Positions 8,149 to 16,739 of a stretch of 64,000 bases of DNA are shown in pieces. The DNA is from CAYXVF01 sp964468125 (GTDB taxonomy: Bacteria > Myxococcota > XYA12-FULL-58-9 > CAYXVF01), in assembly GCA_964468125.1 (NCBI GenBank), contig CAYXVF010000007.1, positions 1 to 64,000 on the forward strand, given 5' to 3'. The position numbers and the translations under genes were made by a program. Within the stretch, counting starts at the first letter, position 1; each line of letters opens with the position of its first letter. The notes below the pieces were generated by a model. The model made no database searches. It was given only the letters and a program-made list of their open reading frames with translations, and was not told the origin of the DNA.

Positions 8149-9483
8149 TCAGGACAGGGCACGGTCGCGAACACGGACGGCAGCGCGATCCGCGTCGCGC
8201 AGAATGCCCTCTAGCTTGAGCGGTTGGAGCTCGCCTTCGGAGACCAGGATGCGCCCGTCGACGAGGACGCTGTGCACGTCCGAGGCCCGGGCGGAGTACA
8301 CCACGCGCGAGGTGGGATCGCCGGTGCCAGGCATCGCGTGGGGTTTCTGCAGGTCGAGCAAGACCAAATCCGCGCGTTTCCCAACCTCCAGGGAGCCGCA
8401 GTCGTGCAGGCCGAGGGCCTTGGCGCCATCAGCGGTGGCCAGACGCAGCGCTCGGGCCGCGGGGACCGCCGTCGGACCACCGCGAACTTTGTGAAGCAGC
8501 GCCGCCAAACGCATCTCCATGAACGCGTCGAGGGTGTTGTTGCAGGCAGCGCCGTCCGCGCCGAGGGCCAGCTGAACGTCCCCCTTCATCAGCTCAGGGA
8601 CGCGCGCGATCCCGCTGGCGAGCTTCAGGTTCGCCGATGGACAATGAACGATCCGCGTTTGGGACTCGCGCAGGAGCTTGCGCTCCGAAGGTGACAGCCA
8701 GATCCCGTGCGCGATCAACACGTCCGGCCCGGCAAAACCGATCGAGTGCAGGTACTCGACATTTCCCATCCCGGTGCGCTCGCGCACGATCTCCACCTCA
8801 TCTCCGTTTTCGGAAGCATGGGTGTGGAGCAAAGCACCGCGGCCGCGAGCCTCGGACACGGACAGGCGCATCGCTTCTTCGCTCGAGGACAGGACAAAGC
8901 GTGGGGAGAACGCGTAGCGCAATCGTCCGCCGGCGCTCCCGTGGTAGCGCTCGCAGAGCTCGACGCTTTCCGCGATCGCTTGCTCCGTCGAGTCCTTGAG
9001 GCGCGACGGGTAGCCGCGTCCCTGGTCCATGATGCACTTGCCACCGACGTAGCGAATGCCCATTCGCTTGGCTTCCTCGAACAGTACCTCCGTGTGGTGA
9101 ACCGTGCCCATGTCGAGGATCGCCGTGGTGCCGCCGAGGAGCAGCTCGGCGATGCCCAAGCGCGCGGACGCCTTCATGTCCTTCGCCTCGAGCGCGGCCT
9201 CGAGGGGCCAAATCCGATTTGCGAGCCAGTCGAGGAGCACGAGGTCGTCGGCCAGACCCCGAAACAAGGTTTGGCACAGGTGTATGTGGCACTGAACGAA
9301 GCCCGGGATCGCGAATAGCCCCTTCGCCTCGATCACGCGGTCGACGCCGCGGCTCGGGATCTTCGGTGCGATGCGAACGATTCGCCCATTCACGATCAAC
9401 AGGTCCGCGCGCAGGACGCGGTCGTCCGCGTCGACGGTGATGAGCGTCGCCCCGCGAACGAGGGTGGATGCGTTCTTGCTCAT
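8149..9483 (-). CDS. Amidohydrolase (chlorohydrolase/SAH-type deaminase family)
   Basis: Protein of 444 residues from ATG 9483. The metal-dependent hydrolase motifs are in place: HIH at residues 66-68 in GFVQCHIHLCQTLFRG, LLHTHASENGDEVE, VLIAHGIWLS, and LGADGAACNN with the catalytic Asp. A final beta-sandwich segment has KRADLVLLDLQKP. The pattern FRGLADDLVLLDWL with HxH places it in the TRZ/ATZ group that includes S-adenosylhomocysteine/methylthioadenosine deaminase, guanine deaminase and 8-oxoguanine deaminase. It lies 7 bases downstream of the purine nucleoside phosphorylase, so a purine base or nucleoside is the most likely substrate. Which one cannot be decided from sequence alone. Confidence 0.88.
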   Translation of the reverse strand: MSKNASTLVRGATLITVDADDRVLRADLLIVNGRIVRIAPKIPSRGVDRVIEAKGLFAIPGFVQCHIHLCQTLFRGLADDLVLLDWLANRIWPLEAALEAKDMKASARLGIAELLLGGTTAILDMGTVHHTEVLFEEAKRMGIRYVGGKCIMDQGRGYPSRLKDSTEQAIAESVELCERYHGSAGGRLRYAFSPRFVLSSSEEAMRLSVSEARGRGALLHTHASENGDEVEIVRERTGMGNVEYLHSIGFAGPDVLIAHGIWLSPSERKLLRESQTRIVHCPSANLKLASGIARVPELMKGDVQLALGADGAACNNTLDAFMEMRLAALLHKVRGGPTAVPAARALRLATADGAKALGLHDCGSLEVGKRADLVLLDLQKPHAMPGTGDPTSRVVYSARASDVHSVLVDGRILVSEGELQPLKLEGILRDADRAAVRVRDRALS

Positions 9484-9490
9484 CAGCGAC

Positions 9491-10315
9491 CTATGCTGCG
9501 AAGCGAACGGTCGCTTCGACCAGGAGCGAGACGAGCTCATCGCGCGACGCGGCGGCCTGCTCCTTCACCTCCGCGTGGGAGAGCTTCTCTGCGCTCAATC
9601 CCGCTGCGGCGTTCGTGATGAGCGAGAGGCCTGCGACCTTCATTCCCGCGTGGTTGGCCACGATGACCTCGGGAACCGTCGACATGCCGACCGCGTCCGC
9701 CCCGATGCGCTGCATCATGCGGATCTCCGCTGGGGTCTCGTAGGTCGGTCCGGTCACCGCGCAGTAGACCCCCTCCTGGACCGTCACCCCCACCGTAGAC
9801 GCTGCATCGCGAAACACCTGCTGCCCCTCCGGCGAATAGGCGTGGGTCATATCGGGGAAGCGGGGCCCCATTCGCTCGTCGTTCGGGCCCATGAGCGGGT
9901 TGCTACCCATCAGGTTGACGTGATCAACAATGACCATCAGTGTCCCGGGCGGAAAATTCGGGTTCACTCCGCCGGCGGCATTGGTGACCACCAGCTTCTC
10001 GGCGCCGAGCCCACCGAGCACACGCGTGGGCAGGGTGACGACACTCAAGGGATGCCCCTCATAGTAGTGAATGCGGCCGCTCATCACCGCCACCGGGACG
10101 CCGCGCAGGTCTCCGAGCACGAGCTCTCCCGCGTGTCCGGTCACCGAGCTCACGGGGAAATGGGGGATCTCCCCGTAGGGGATCCGAACCGCGTCTTTCA
10201 CTTCGTCGGCGAAGGCCCCGAGGCCACTGCCGAGGACCACCGCTACCTTGGGCTCCAGAGAGGAGTGTTTCCGGATTGCGGCGAGGGCTTCCTGAATTGC
10301 GTCATAGCTGTCCAC
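9491..10315 (-). CDS. punA: Purine nucleoside phosphorylase (trimeric, PNP/MTAP family)
   Basis: Protein of 274 residues, start GTG. It cleaves purine nucleosides with phosphate to base and (deoxy)ribose-1-phosphate. Family motifs: VAVVLGSGLGAFAD (phosphate-binding loop), HFPVSSVTGHAGELVLG, GRIHYYEGH, VVTNAAGGVNPNFPPG, LMVIVDHVNLMGSNPLMGPN, the sugar/base site GVYCAVTGPTYETPAEIRM with the conserved Glu, DAVGMSTVPEVIVA, and SLITNAAAG with the purine-contacting Asn. The Glu/Asn pair is that of the 6-oxopurine-specific trimeric enzymes. First gene of a two-gene operon with the amidohydrolase, and divergent from the CNT nucleoside transporter, with about 120 bases between their starts. Import followed by phosphorolysis is the obvious reading. 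Confidence 0.94.
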   Translation of the reverse strand: MDSYDAIQEALAAIRKHSSLEPKVAVVLGSGLGAFADEVKDAVRIPYGEIPHFPVSSVTGHAGELVLGDLRGVPVAVMSGRIHYYEGHPLSVVTLPTRVLGGLGAEKLVVTNAAGGVNPNFPPGTLMVIVDHVNLMGSNPLMGPNDERMGPRFPDMTHAYSPEGQQVFRDAASTVGVTVQEGVYCAVTGPTYETPAEIRMMQRIGADAVGMSTVPEVIVANHAGMKVAGLSLITNAAAGLSAEKLSHAEVKEQAAASRDELVSLLVEATVRFAA

Positions 10316-10434
10316 GCGCGGCCAATAGCGAGGGATGGCGCACTTGGGAAGGGGCGTTTTAAGACACTTTTCCTTTTTTGCCGCCGAAACTGTGTGGTAC
10401 CCGGCAGCCGGTTCGCTCGTCTCGGAGAAGTACG

Positions 10435-12348
10435 TTGAGCACGCAGCATTTCATTCGCGCAGCCCTCGTCGGGGCTGTGATCCTCGTCCCCGCGCTCGGA
10501 TCGGCCCAGAATTCAGGGTCTTCTCCGAATGAGCCCTCCGCAGCACCAGCGGCGCCCGCAATGGAGGAGACAGACGACGACCTCGCGCCCCCGACGGCGC
10601 CCGCCACTCCCCAGATCGACCGGGTCGCCGTTCCCGCGGCGGTCGACCCGACGGCCCGGGGGCTCTATTGCGCAGCGCGTCTTAGCCCCGTCGAGGACGA
10701 CGAGCTCGAGCGCGTGCTGAGCGAAGCGGTTCTCCGGGCCCAAATAGGGCAGCACGGGCTCGCTAACGACTCTCATTGTCGCGTGTTAATCGCCGAGAAG
10801 GGAGACCGGCTCGCGCTTCTTCAGGCGATCCGCAAGAGCTACGCGCAGAGCGGAAGAACCCAAGGACTCTCGACCCTTCTCGCAGACCTGGTTGTGGCGC
10901 TGGTAGAGGGCGCGGAGTCGATGCCCGATGAGCTACGCAAGCGCACGCTCCTTCTCGCCAACACACGCCTCGACGAGCTGATCGCCGTCGACCCGACCTA
11001 CCCGCGTGTTCCGGAGCTCGAAAGGCTTCTCGGCCGGGTGAAGTCGGAGCGGGCCGAGAGCGACTCGTCTTTCCTGGCGCGTTTGCGTGGCCTGTTCGGC
11101 ATGCTCGTGCTGCTCGGGATCGCCTTCGTCCTGTCCAACAATCGGCGCGCGATCAGCTGGCGGGTCGTGGGTTGGGGCATGGCGCTGCAGGCGATCTTCG
11201 CGCTGATCATCTTGAAGAGTGACCCAGGACGAGCGGTCTTTGAAGCGGCGAAGGTGGCCATCGAAAAGGTCCTCTCCTTCACCGATGAAGGCGCAGGCTT
11301 CATTTTCGGTAATCTTTACCGTGGAATCGGTGAAATCGGCGCGGAAGGGCCCTTGAGCTTGGTCGACGGCGGCACCGGCGACATCGTCGCGGTAGGCACG
11401 ATCTTCGTGATGCACGTCCTTCCCACGATCATCTTCTTCGGAGCGTTGATGAGCGTGCTCTTCCATCTCGGCGTGATTCAGCGCTTCGTGCACGGCGTTG
11501 CCTGGGTGATGCGGCGGACCATGGGCACCAGCGGCTCCGAGTCGTTGTCCGCGGCGGGGAACATCTTTGTAGGCCAAACCGAGGCGCCCCTGGTCATCAA
11601 GCCGTACCTGGAAAAGATGACCCGTTCGGAGCTCATGGCGATCATGTGCGGGGGCTTTGCTACCGTCGCGGGGGGCGTGCTCGCAGCCTACGCCCGCTTC
11701 GGCCTCGATCCTGGACACCTACTGTCGGCGAGTGTCATGAGCGCGCCCGCAGCTCTCGTGGTCGCGAAGATCCTCTACCCCGAAGAAAGAGAATCCGAGA
11801 CCGCCGGGGGCGCGGTGCACGACCCGGAACGGCTCACGAGCAACGTGATCGACGCGGCCGCAACCGGTGCCACGGATGGATTGAAGCTCGCGGCCAACGT
11901 GGGTGCGATGCTGGTGGCGTTCATCGGCCTGATCGCGATGCTGAACTGGCTGATCGCCGTGGTCGGGACTCTCTTTGGCGCGCCGGAGCTGGCGCTCAAG
12001 GACATCTTCGGGGCGGTGTTCTACCCGCTCTCCTGGTGCATGGGGGTCGACAGCAAGGACCTCGTCGACTTCGGCAACCTTCTCGGTATCAAGGTCTCGA
12101 TCAACGAGTTCGTCGCGTTCGTCGAGCTCGGTGCCCTCAAGGGGCAGATGAGTGAGCGGTCGTTCATCATCGCCACCTATGCGCTCACGGGTTTCGCCAA
12201 TTTTTCGTCGATCGGGATCCAGATCGGCGGGATTTCGGCCATCGCCCCCTCCCGTCGGCAAGATCTCGCCGCCCTCGGCCTCAAAGCGATGATCGGAGGC
12301 GCCATCGCCTCCTGGCTCACGGCCTGCATCGCAGGTGTTTTGCTCTGA
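10435..12348 (+). CDS. CNT/NupC-type nucleoside transporter with an extra exported N-terminal domain
   Basis: Protein of 637 residues. I start at TTG 10435 because GGAGAAG stands 6 bases before it and because this start gives a clean signal peptide (FIRAALVGAVILVPALGSAQ). An acidic Pro/Ala-rich linker follows, then a helical domain of about 130 residues with two Cys (GLYCAARL, DSHCRVL), all before the first transporter helix at about residue 220. The remainder is a complete concentrative nucleoside transporter: GMALQAIFALIIL, GTIFVMHVLPTIIFFGALMSVL, NIFVGQTEAPLVIKPYL, MCGGFATVAGGVLAAYA, SINEFVAFVELG and FANFSSIGIQIGG. CNT proteins are normally about 400 residues. The added domain is probably periplasmic and I do not recognise it. 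It faces the purine phosphorylase operon divergently. Confidence 0.9.
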   Translation: MSTQHFIRAALVGAVILVPALGSAQNSGSSPNEPSAAPAAPAMEETDDDLAPPTAPATPQIDRVAVPAAVDPTARGLYCAARLSPVEDDELERVLSEAVLRAQIGQHGLANDSHCRVLIAEKGDRLALLQAIRKSYAQSGRTQGLSTLLADLVVALVEGAESMPDELRKRTLLLANTRLDELIAVDPTYPRVPELERLLGRVKSERAESDSSFLARLRGLFGMLVLLGIAFVLSNNRRAISWRVVGWGMALQAIFALIILKSDPGRAVFEAAKVAIEKVLSFTDEGAGFIFGNLYRGIGEIGAEGPLSLVDGGTGDIVAVGTIFVMHVLPTIIFFGALMSVLFHLGVIQRFVHGVAWVMRRTMGTSGSESLSAAGNIFVGQTEAPLVIKPYLEKMTRSELMAIMCGGFATVAGGVLAAYARFGLDPGHLLSASVMSAPAALVVAKILYPEERESETAGGAVHDPERLTSNVIDAAATGATDGLKLAANVGAMLVAFIGLIAMLNWLIAVVGTLFGAPELALKDIFGAVFYPLSWCMGVDSKDLVDFGNLLGIKVSINEFVAFVELGALKGQMSERSFIIATYALTGFANFSSIGIQIGGISAIAPSRRQDLAALGLKAMIGGAIASWLTACIAGVLL

Positions 12349-12355
12349 GCACGAG

Positions 12356-12379
12356 AAGCGCCGCGCGGGTTGCGCTTTT
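12356..12379 (+). terminator. Possible terminator after the nucleoside transporter
   Basis: Inverted repeat AAGCGC and GCGCTT (10 bases between) ending in TTTTG, 7 bases after the transporter stop. The stem is short, so this is a weak call. Confidence 0.4.
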
Positions 12380-12507
12380 GTAAAAACGCCCCACTTTCCC
12401 GCTCTTCGGGACTAAGCGCGGGGTCCGCTCCCGTTTTTCGTAACGTGCGGGGCACGGTCGGAGACTCATGTCGCAACAGGAGGCGGTTGAACGCCGATAA
12501 GCAATTC

Positions 12508-12729
12508 ATGGTACGGAGAACGTTCAGAGTCATCGACGGCGGAAAAGGCACGCAGCAGCCCCAAGGCAGGGGTCCGGCTGGTTTTGCCGCCGCCCGCTTT
12601 GACCATCCGTTGCCTCGCTTGGACCCTCGCACCCTCGACCCGCTGACCGCGGTGGCGTTCTTTGACCACATGGCCAAGACCTGGCGCCCGGCGAAGACGA
12701 CCCCTGCCCTGCGCATCGTGCGCGACTGA
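12508..12729 (+). CDS. Small hypothetical protein
   Basis: Open frame for 73 residues from ATG 12508 (MVRRTFRVIDGGKG) to a stop at 12729, with Pro-rich and basic character (RLDPRTLDPLTAVAFFDHMAKTW). An AGGAGG at 12478-12483 lies only 3 bases before an in-frame TTG (12487), which would add seven residues; neither spacing is ideal. No signal peptide or membrane helix is seen. It sits between the transporter and the next plus-strand gene, 40 bases upstream of that gene. I recognise no family. The region is otherwise unoccupied and has normal coding character, so the gene is plausible but unproven. Confidence 0.45.
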   Translation: MVRRTFRVIDGGKGTQQPQGRGPAGFAAARFDHPLPRLDPRTLDPLTAVAFFDHMAKTWRPAKTTPALRIVRD

Positions 12730-12768
12730 GGCTTCTATCGCTCCCGGAACTCGCGTTACGATAGACGC

Positions 12769-13533
12769 ATGATCGCACCGAGTGAGCTCTATCCCGGCCG
12801 CAAGGCGGTCGTGAAGCATCGCGAAGACCTCGAAGGCAGCTGGGGCAAGATGCGCATCGAAGGCAAGCATCACCTCGGCGACCGGGCGGGCGAAGCCACC
12901 TTCACCCTGTTCAAGGGCTGGATTCACCCTTTGCCGGATGCTCTGCCGGAGGATCAGCGTTTCATCTGCGTCTCCGAGAGGCCCCTGCCGGATACGCGGG
13001 TCATGTTCGCGCCGAACTGGGTCAACGTCTTCGGCCTCTCCTTCGCGCTCCTCGCGCTCTACCTGGCCTTTGACGGCAAGCTCTACTCCCTGATGTTCGT
13101 CGCGCTCACCGGCGTCTACGTTTGGTTCATCCGCAACATCACCCAGAAGATCGAGGCGGGTCGAAAACGCAGCCAGGAGCGAGTGTACAAGAACCATGGC
13201 GACGGCAAACCTCCGTGGGTGGCGAACCAGCTCTGGGTGGCCTGGACCGAGAGCGAGGTCGACAAGAAGCTCTTTGAGCGCATGGGTGAGCTACAAAACG
13301 ATCTCATCGGCTACGAGGTAGGACTCGCCTGCGCGAACGGTCAAGCGTGGCTCGTTGTGGACGACCCACTGAACCAGGGGCTCCCACCGCTCTTTGGCGC
13401 GGACCGGCTCTATCTGCTCGAGCCGCCGCCAGAAAAGGAGAATGCCCCCAAGGCAGAGGTTGCCCTGGCGACAGACCCCGCTCCTGCCTCACCCGAATCT
13501 GCGAGCGCCGAAGCCCCGGAGGAAGCGTCTTGA
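12769..13533 (+). CDS. Hypothetical membrane protein with two helices
   Basis: Protein of 254 residues, not recognised. The N-terminal 80 residues are soluble (KAVVKHREDLEGSWGKMRIEGKHHLGDRAGEATFTLFKGW). Two closely spaced transmembrane helices follow at about residues 84-125 (VNVFGLSFALLALYLAF, LYSLMFVALTGVYVWFI), then a soluble domain with VANQLWVAWTESEVDKKLFERMGELQNDLIGYEVGLACANGQAWLVVDD, and last a disordered Pro/Ala/Glu-rich tail. It ends 46 bases before the convergent pyrimidine phosphorylase. The name of the function must stay open. Confidence 0.75.
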   Translation: MIAPSELYPGRKAVVKHREDLEGSWGKMRIEGKHHLGDRAGEATFTLFKGWIHPLPDALPEDQRFICVSERPLPDTRVMFAPNWVNVFGLSFALLALYLAFDGKLYSLMFVALTGVYVWFIRNITQKIEAGRKRSQERVYKNHGDGKPPWVANQLWVAWTESEVDKKLFERMGELQNDLIGYEVGLACANGQAWLVVDDPLNQGLPPLFGADRLYLLEPPPEKENAPKAEVALATDPAPASPESASAEAPEEAS

Positions 13534-13579
13534 GCAACCGTCCGGCGATGCTTCCTTCGCGCGGCTCAATGTACTGAGC

Positions 13580-14884
13580 TCAGGACTCGAGTACGTCGAT
13601 GACGAGCGGTGGGGGAACCGCACGTTGACCGAAACAATAGGCGGAGCGCACGTCTGAGGCGGCACGCTCTGCGGAAGCTTCATCTGCTGCGTGCACGACA
13701 CAGAGTGTTTCACCCGGCTCGATGAAATCACCGACCTTCTTGTGCAGCTCGAAACCTACCCGCGGGTCGATGTCGTCCTCTGCCCTTTGGCGCCCCCCGC
13801 CGAGAGCAACTCCGGCGAGTCCGATTGTGAAGGCGTCGATCTCGGCAACCGCCCCTTCTTCTTCGGCTTTCACCGCGAGCTGTACGGGCGCGGTCGGTAG
13901 CTTGCTCGGATCGCGGAGCGCCTCTGGGTCGCCCTTTTGCGCCGCGACGATCTGCAGGAGCTTCTCAAAGGCAGTGCCGTCGTCAATCGCCGCCCGCGCC
14001 TTCGCTCGTCCCTCTTCGATGTCCCCGGCCACGCCGCCGAGCTCGAGCATGTGAGCGGCGAGCACGAGGGTGAGCTCGGTGGTGTCTGCGGGGCCTTCGC
14101 CGCGGAGGATCTCGACGGACTCGCGGATCTCGAGCGCATTGCCCACCGTTCGACCCAAGGGCTGCTCCATCGACGTGAGAATTGCGCGCACTTTCTTGCC
14201 CGCATTCTCCCCGACGCGAACGAGCGAAGACGCGAGCTCGCGCGCGTCCTCTTCCGTTTTCATGAACGCGCCGTGCCCTACCTTGACGTCCAGGACGAGC
14301 GCGTCGATCCCTTCGGCAAGCTTCTTCGACAGGATCGATGCGGTGATGAGCGGAATGCTCTCCACCGTCGCGGTCACATCCCGGAGCGCGTAGAGTTTGC
14401 GGTCCGCGGGCGCGACGTCGCCGGTCTGCCCGATGAGGCAGCAGCCGAGCTTCGCGATCTGTGCGCGAAACTCTTCCGTCGTCAGGTTCACATCAAAGCC
14501 AGGAATGGACTCGAGCTTGTCCAACGTTCCCCCTGAGTGGCCGAGGCCCCGGCCGCTGATCATGGGTACGGGGACGCCGCATGCCGCAACGATCGGCGCC
14601 AGGGGAATCGAAATCTTGTCCCCCACTCCACCGGTGCTGTGCTTGTCTACCTTCATCCCGGGGACGCGAGACAGGTCGATCACCTCGCCGGAGTCACGCA
14701 TCGCGAGGGTCAAGGCAGCGGTGAGGTCGTCGGAGAGCCCCCGACAGTACACGGCCATCAAAAAGGCGGTGGCCTGGTAGTCGGCGATCGTGCCGTCACT
14801 GATCCCGTCGACGAATAGACGGAGCGTATCGGGATCGACCGGCTCACCATCCCGGACGCGGCGGAGCACTTCGTTTGCGATCAT
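13580..14884 (-). CDS. deoA: Thymidine/pyrimidine-nucleoside phosphorylase
   Basis: Protein of 434 residues from ATG 14884 (a GTG two codons earlier is also possible). It converts thymidine or uridine plus phosphate to base and sugar-1-phosphate. The family signature is complete: KHSTGGVGDKISIPLAPIVAACG (phosphate loop) and SGRGLGHSGGTLDKLES, followed by the DVTATVESIPLITASILSKKLAEG region with substrate-binding residues and DVKVGHGAFMKT. The C-terminal domain has AEIDAFTIGLAGVALGGGR and DPRVGFELHKKVGDFIEPGE. Length and motifs fit both DeoA and Pdp; I cannot separate thymidine-specific from broad-specificity enzymes. It completes the nucleoside catabolism set with the genes at 8.1-12.3 kb. 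Confidence 0.93.
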   Translation of the reverse strand: MIANEVLRRVRDGEPVDPDTLRLFVDGISDGTIADYQATAFLMAVYCRGLSDDLTAALTLAMRDSGEVIDLSRVPGMKVDKHSTGGVGDKISIPLAPIVAACGVPVPMISGRGLGHSGGTLDKLESIPGFDVNLTTEEFRAQIAKLGCCLIGQTGDVAPADRKLYALRDVTATVESIPLITASILSKKLAEGIDALVLDVKVGHGAFMKTEEDARELASSLVRVGENAGKKVRAILTSMEQPLGRTVGNALEIRESVEILRGEGPADTTELTLVLAAHMLELGGVAGDIEEGRAKARAAIDDGTAFEKLLQIVAAQKGDPEALRDPSKLPTAPVQLAVKAEEEGAVAEIDAFTIGLAGVALGGGRQRAEDDIDPRVGFELHKKVGDFIEPGETLCVVHAADEASAERAASDVRSAYCFGQRAVPPPLVIDVLES

Positions 14885-14911
14885 GGGCACGACTGTCCGA
14901 GACGTTGGCGC

Positions 14912-16561
14912 TCAAGGCAAGGGCTCGCAGTTCCCGAAGCACTCGTTGCTGCATTCCGCACCGCTCGCTGCGTCCGACTCGCAGTCCGGATCCAGGCGGC
15001 AATCGCCGAGCTCGGTGGTGCAGCGCTCGTCTGGCTCACACTGGGAGCGCTCCGTGCAGTATCGGATCTGCGGTGCACAGACCGGACAGCAACCGGGCCC
15101 CGGGGCGATCCCCGCCCCCTCGTCGCACGCGGGCACCGGGCAGTCGGCTTCATCCGGAAGGCACAAGCCCGCAACGCAGGTGAGATCGGGATCCGCGCAG
15201 GCTCCAGTCGCCGTACATTTCGGCGGCTCGAAGAGGCACTCTTCGGCGGGGACGCAAATGCCGCAGCAGTAGGGGAAGCCAAATTCGAGCCGTTCATCGG
15301 GGCCACATTGCGGGAAAGTCGTGCACTCGGTGCCGGCACACCCCTCGCTGCACTGGCCGTCGAAGCTCTGGGTGCCATCGGGGCAGACACACACAGGCGG
15401 CAGCGGGCATCCGAAGTCATCGCGGCCCTCGCGGATCCACTCGCCCTCACAGGTCGACGGATCCGGTGCCGGATAGTCGGGACAGGTCAGGTCGAACGGA
15501 CGACAGAGGCCAAAACAAAAATCGATGCAGTTTCCCGCGTCATCGCAGGACTCGTAGCACTCGCCGAGGCTGTTTGTGCAGAACGCCTCCGGTCCGCAGT
15601 CCGCATCGCTCGCGCACAACGGATCTTCATCGGTGGGGACACAGGCACCGCAGCAATTCGGGAACTCGAACGACAGCTCCGTCCCCGCGGGGCAGCGAGC
15701 ACCCGTCGACTCCGTCGGGTCGTTTCCCGGGGCAAAAGCGCAATCGACAAAGGAACAATCGAGCGGTGCGCAAAGATAGCCACAGCAGTCTTGCGGGTCG
15801 CGAATGAGCGCGGTGCCCGGAGGGCATGCGGGCAGCGGCGCGGCGATCGGACAGACCTCCGTGCTGCAATTGACCTGCGGCACGCAACGCGGACAGCACT
15901 CACCGGGGTACACCACGCGCTCGAATCCGGGACCGCACTGCACGTCCGGACAGCCGACATTGCTACAGTCCACACCGCATTCATTGAGGATCACGTTGCC
16001 GTTGGGGCCGAAACACACCTGACACTCGCCGATGTCGGGGTCCGCCTGACAGAGTCCATCGAGGCAAAACGCACCCGTCAGACAATCCGTGTCTTCTCGA
16101 CACTCGAAGTTGCCGTCCATCGGATCGCCAGTGGACATCGCGTAGGAAACGCATTCGAGCGGCGCATCGGTCGTGCAGGTGGAGAAGAGAACGGAGCCAC
16201 TCGTGTAGGCGCACACGACGCAGTCGGGCTCCGGTGCGGTCACGAGCGTGCAGGCAAAGCTCGTCCCGTCGCAGCGCTCGTTGAGCTGCGTACCGTCTTC
16301 CGCCAGGCAGCGCGCGCAGGATTCCCCGGAATCGGTGTCGATCGTGATCACGAGCGACGCGCAGCCGTCCGGGTTGGGCAGGCTCTGGCAGCGATCGCCC
16401 TCGCAGAACAGCAAGTTGCCGATCTCGCCGGCGTTCAGAACGAGCTCACGGGTACCCTCGGTGGTTCCCGGGGGCGTCGGCTCTTCGTCGCACGCGATCA
16501 GGAGCGAGCCGAGGCAGAGGGCGATGGCGGTGCGTAGGAGCATGGTCGGTGGGCGGCTCAT
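14912..16561 (-). CDS. Large cysteine-rich lipoprotein
   Basis: Protein of 549 residues from ATG 16561; the ATG at 16543 would also keep the signal. The signal peptide LLRTAIALCLGSLLIAC has the lipobox LIAC. The mature part is one of the most Cys-rich sequences in the window, with paired and spaced Cys throughout. At least four blocks end in a CC-x-x-C-x-P motif (CCPRCVP, CCGACVP, CCGICVP, CCPVCAP), preceded by phrases such as CPPGTALIRDPQ, CPAGTELSFEFPN and CGPDERLEFGFPY. Other segments resemble EGF- or Dickkopf-like cores (DADCGPEAFCTNSLGECYESC). The blocks recall von Willebrand C or TIL-type disulphide modules, which are common in myxobacterial surface lipoproteins. Probably an outer-membrane-attached, disulphide-rich adhesin or binding protein; no enzyme motif is seen. 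Confidence 0.88.
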   Translation of the reverse strand: MSRPPTMLLRTAIALCLGSLLIACDEEPTPPGTTEGTRELVLNAGEIGNLLFCEGDRCQSLPNPDGCASLVITIDTDSGESCARCLAEDGTQLNERCDGTSFACTLVTAPEPDCVVCAYTSGSVLFSTCTTDAPLECVSYAMSTGDPMDGNFECREDTDCLTGAFCLDGLCQADPDIGECQVCFGPNGNVILNECGVDCSNVGCPDVQCGPGFERVVYPGECCPRCVPQVNCSTEVCPIAAPLPACPPGTALIRDPQDCCGYLCAPLDCSFVDCAFAPGNDPTESTGARCPAGTELSFEFPNCCGACVPTDEDPLCASDADCGPEAFCTNSLGECYESCDDAGNCIDFCFGLCRPFDLTCPDYPAPDPSTCEGEWIREGRDDFGCPLPPVCVCPDGTQSFDGQCSEGCAGTECTTFPQCGPDERLEFGFPYCCGICVPAEECLFEPPKCTATGACADPDLTCVAGLCLPDEADCPVPACDEGAGIAPGPGCCPVCAPQIRYCTERSQCEPDERCTTELGDCRLDPDCESDAASGAECSNECFGNCEPLP

Positions 16562-16739
16562 TCTTTCGAGGAGATCGCACTGCAGTGCCCATGCCAGCCG
16601 GGTGCCGCCCACTCCTCATTGTTTTCAGCACCTTACGCGATGTGGGAGCGCAGAGCAGCCCGCAAAGGTCGGCCCCGTGCTGTCGACTGTCGACATCACT
16701 CGCCAAGACCCCGCGCACGCTGGCATCCTCGCTCGCGAA

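Noticed and set aside
16248..16739. Long upstream extension of the phoD frame
   Set aside because: It runs antisense through the Cys-rich lipoprotein; the Tat signal at 16740 marks the real start.
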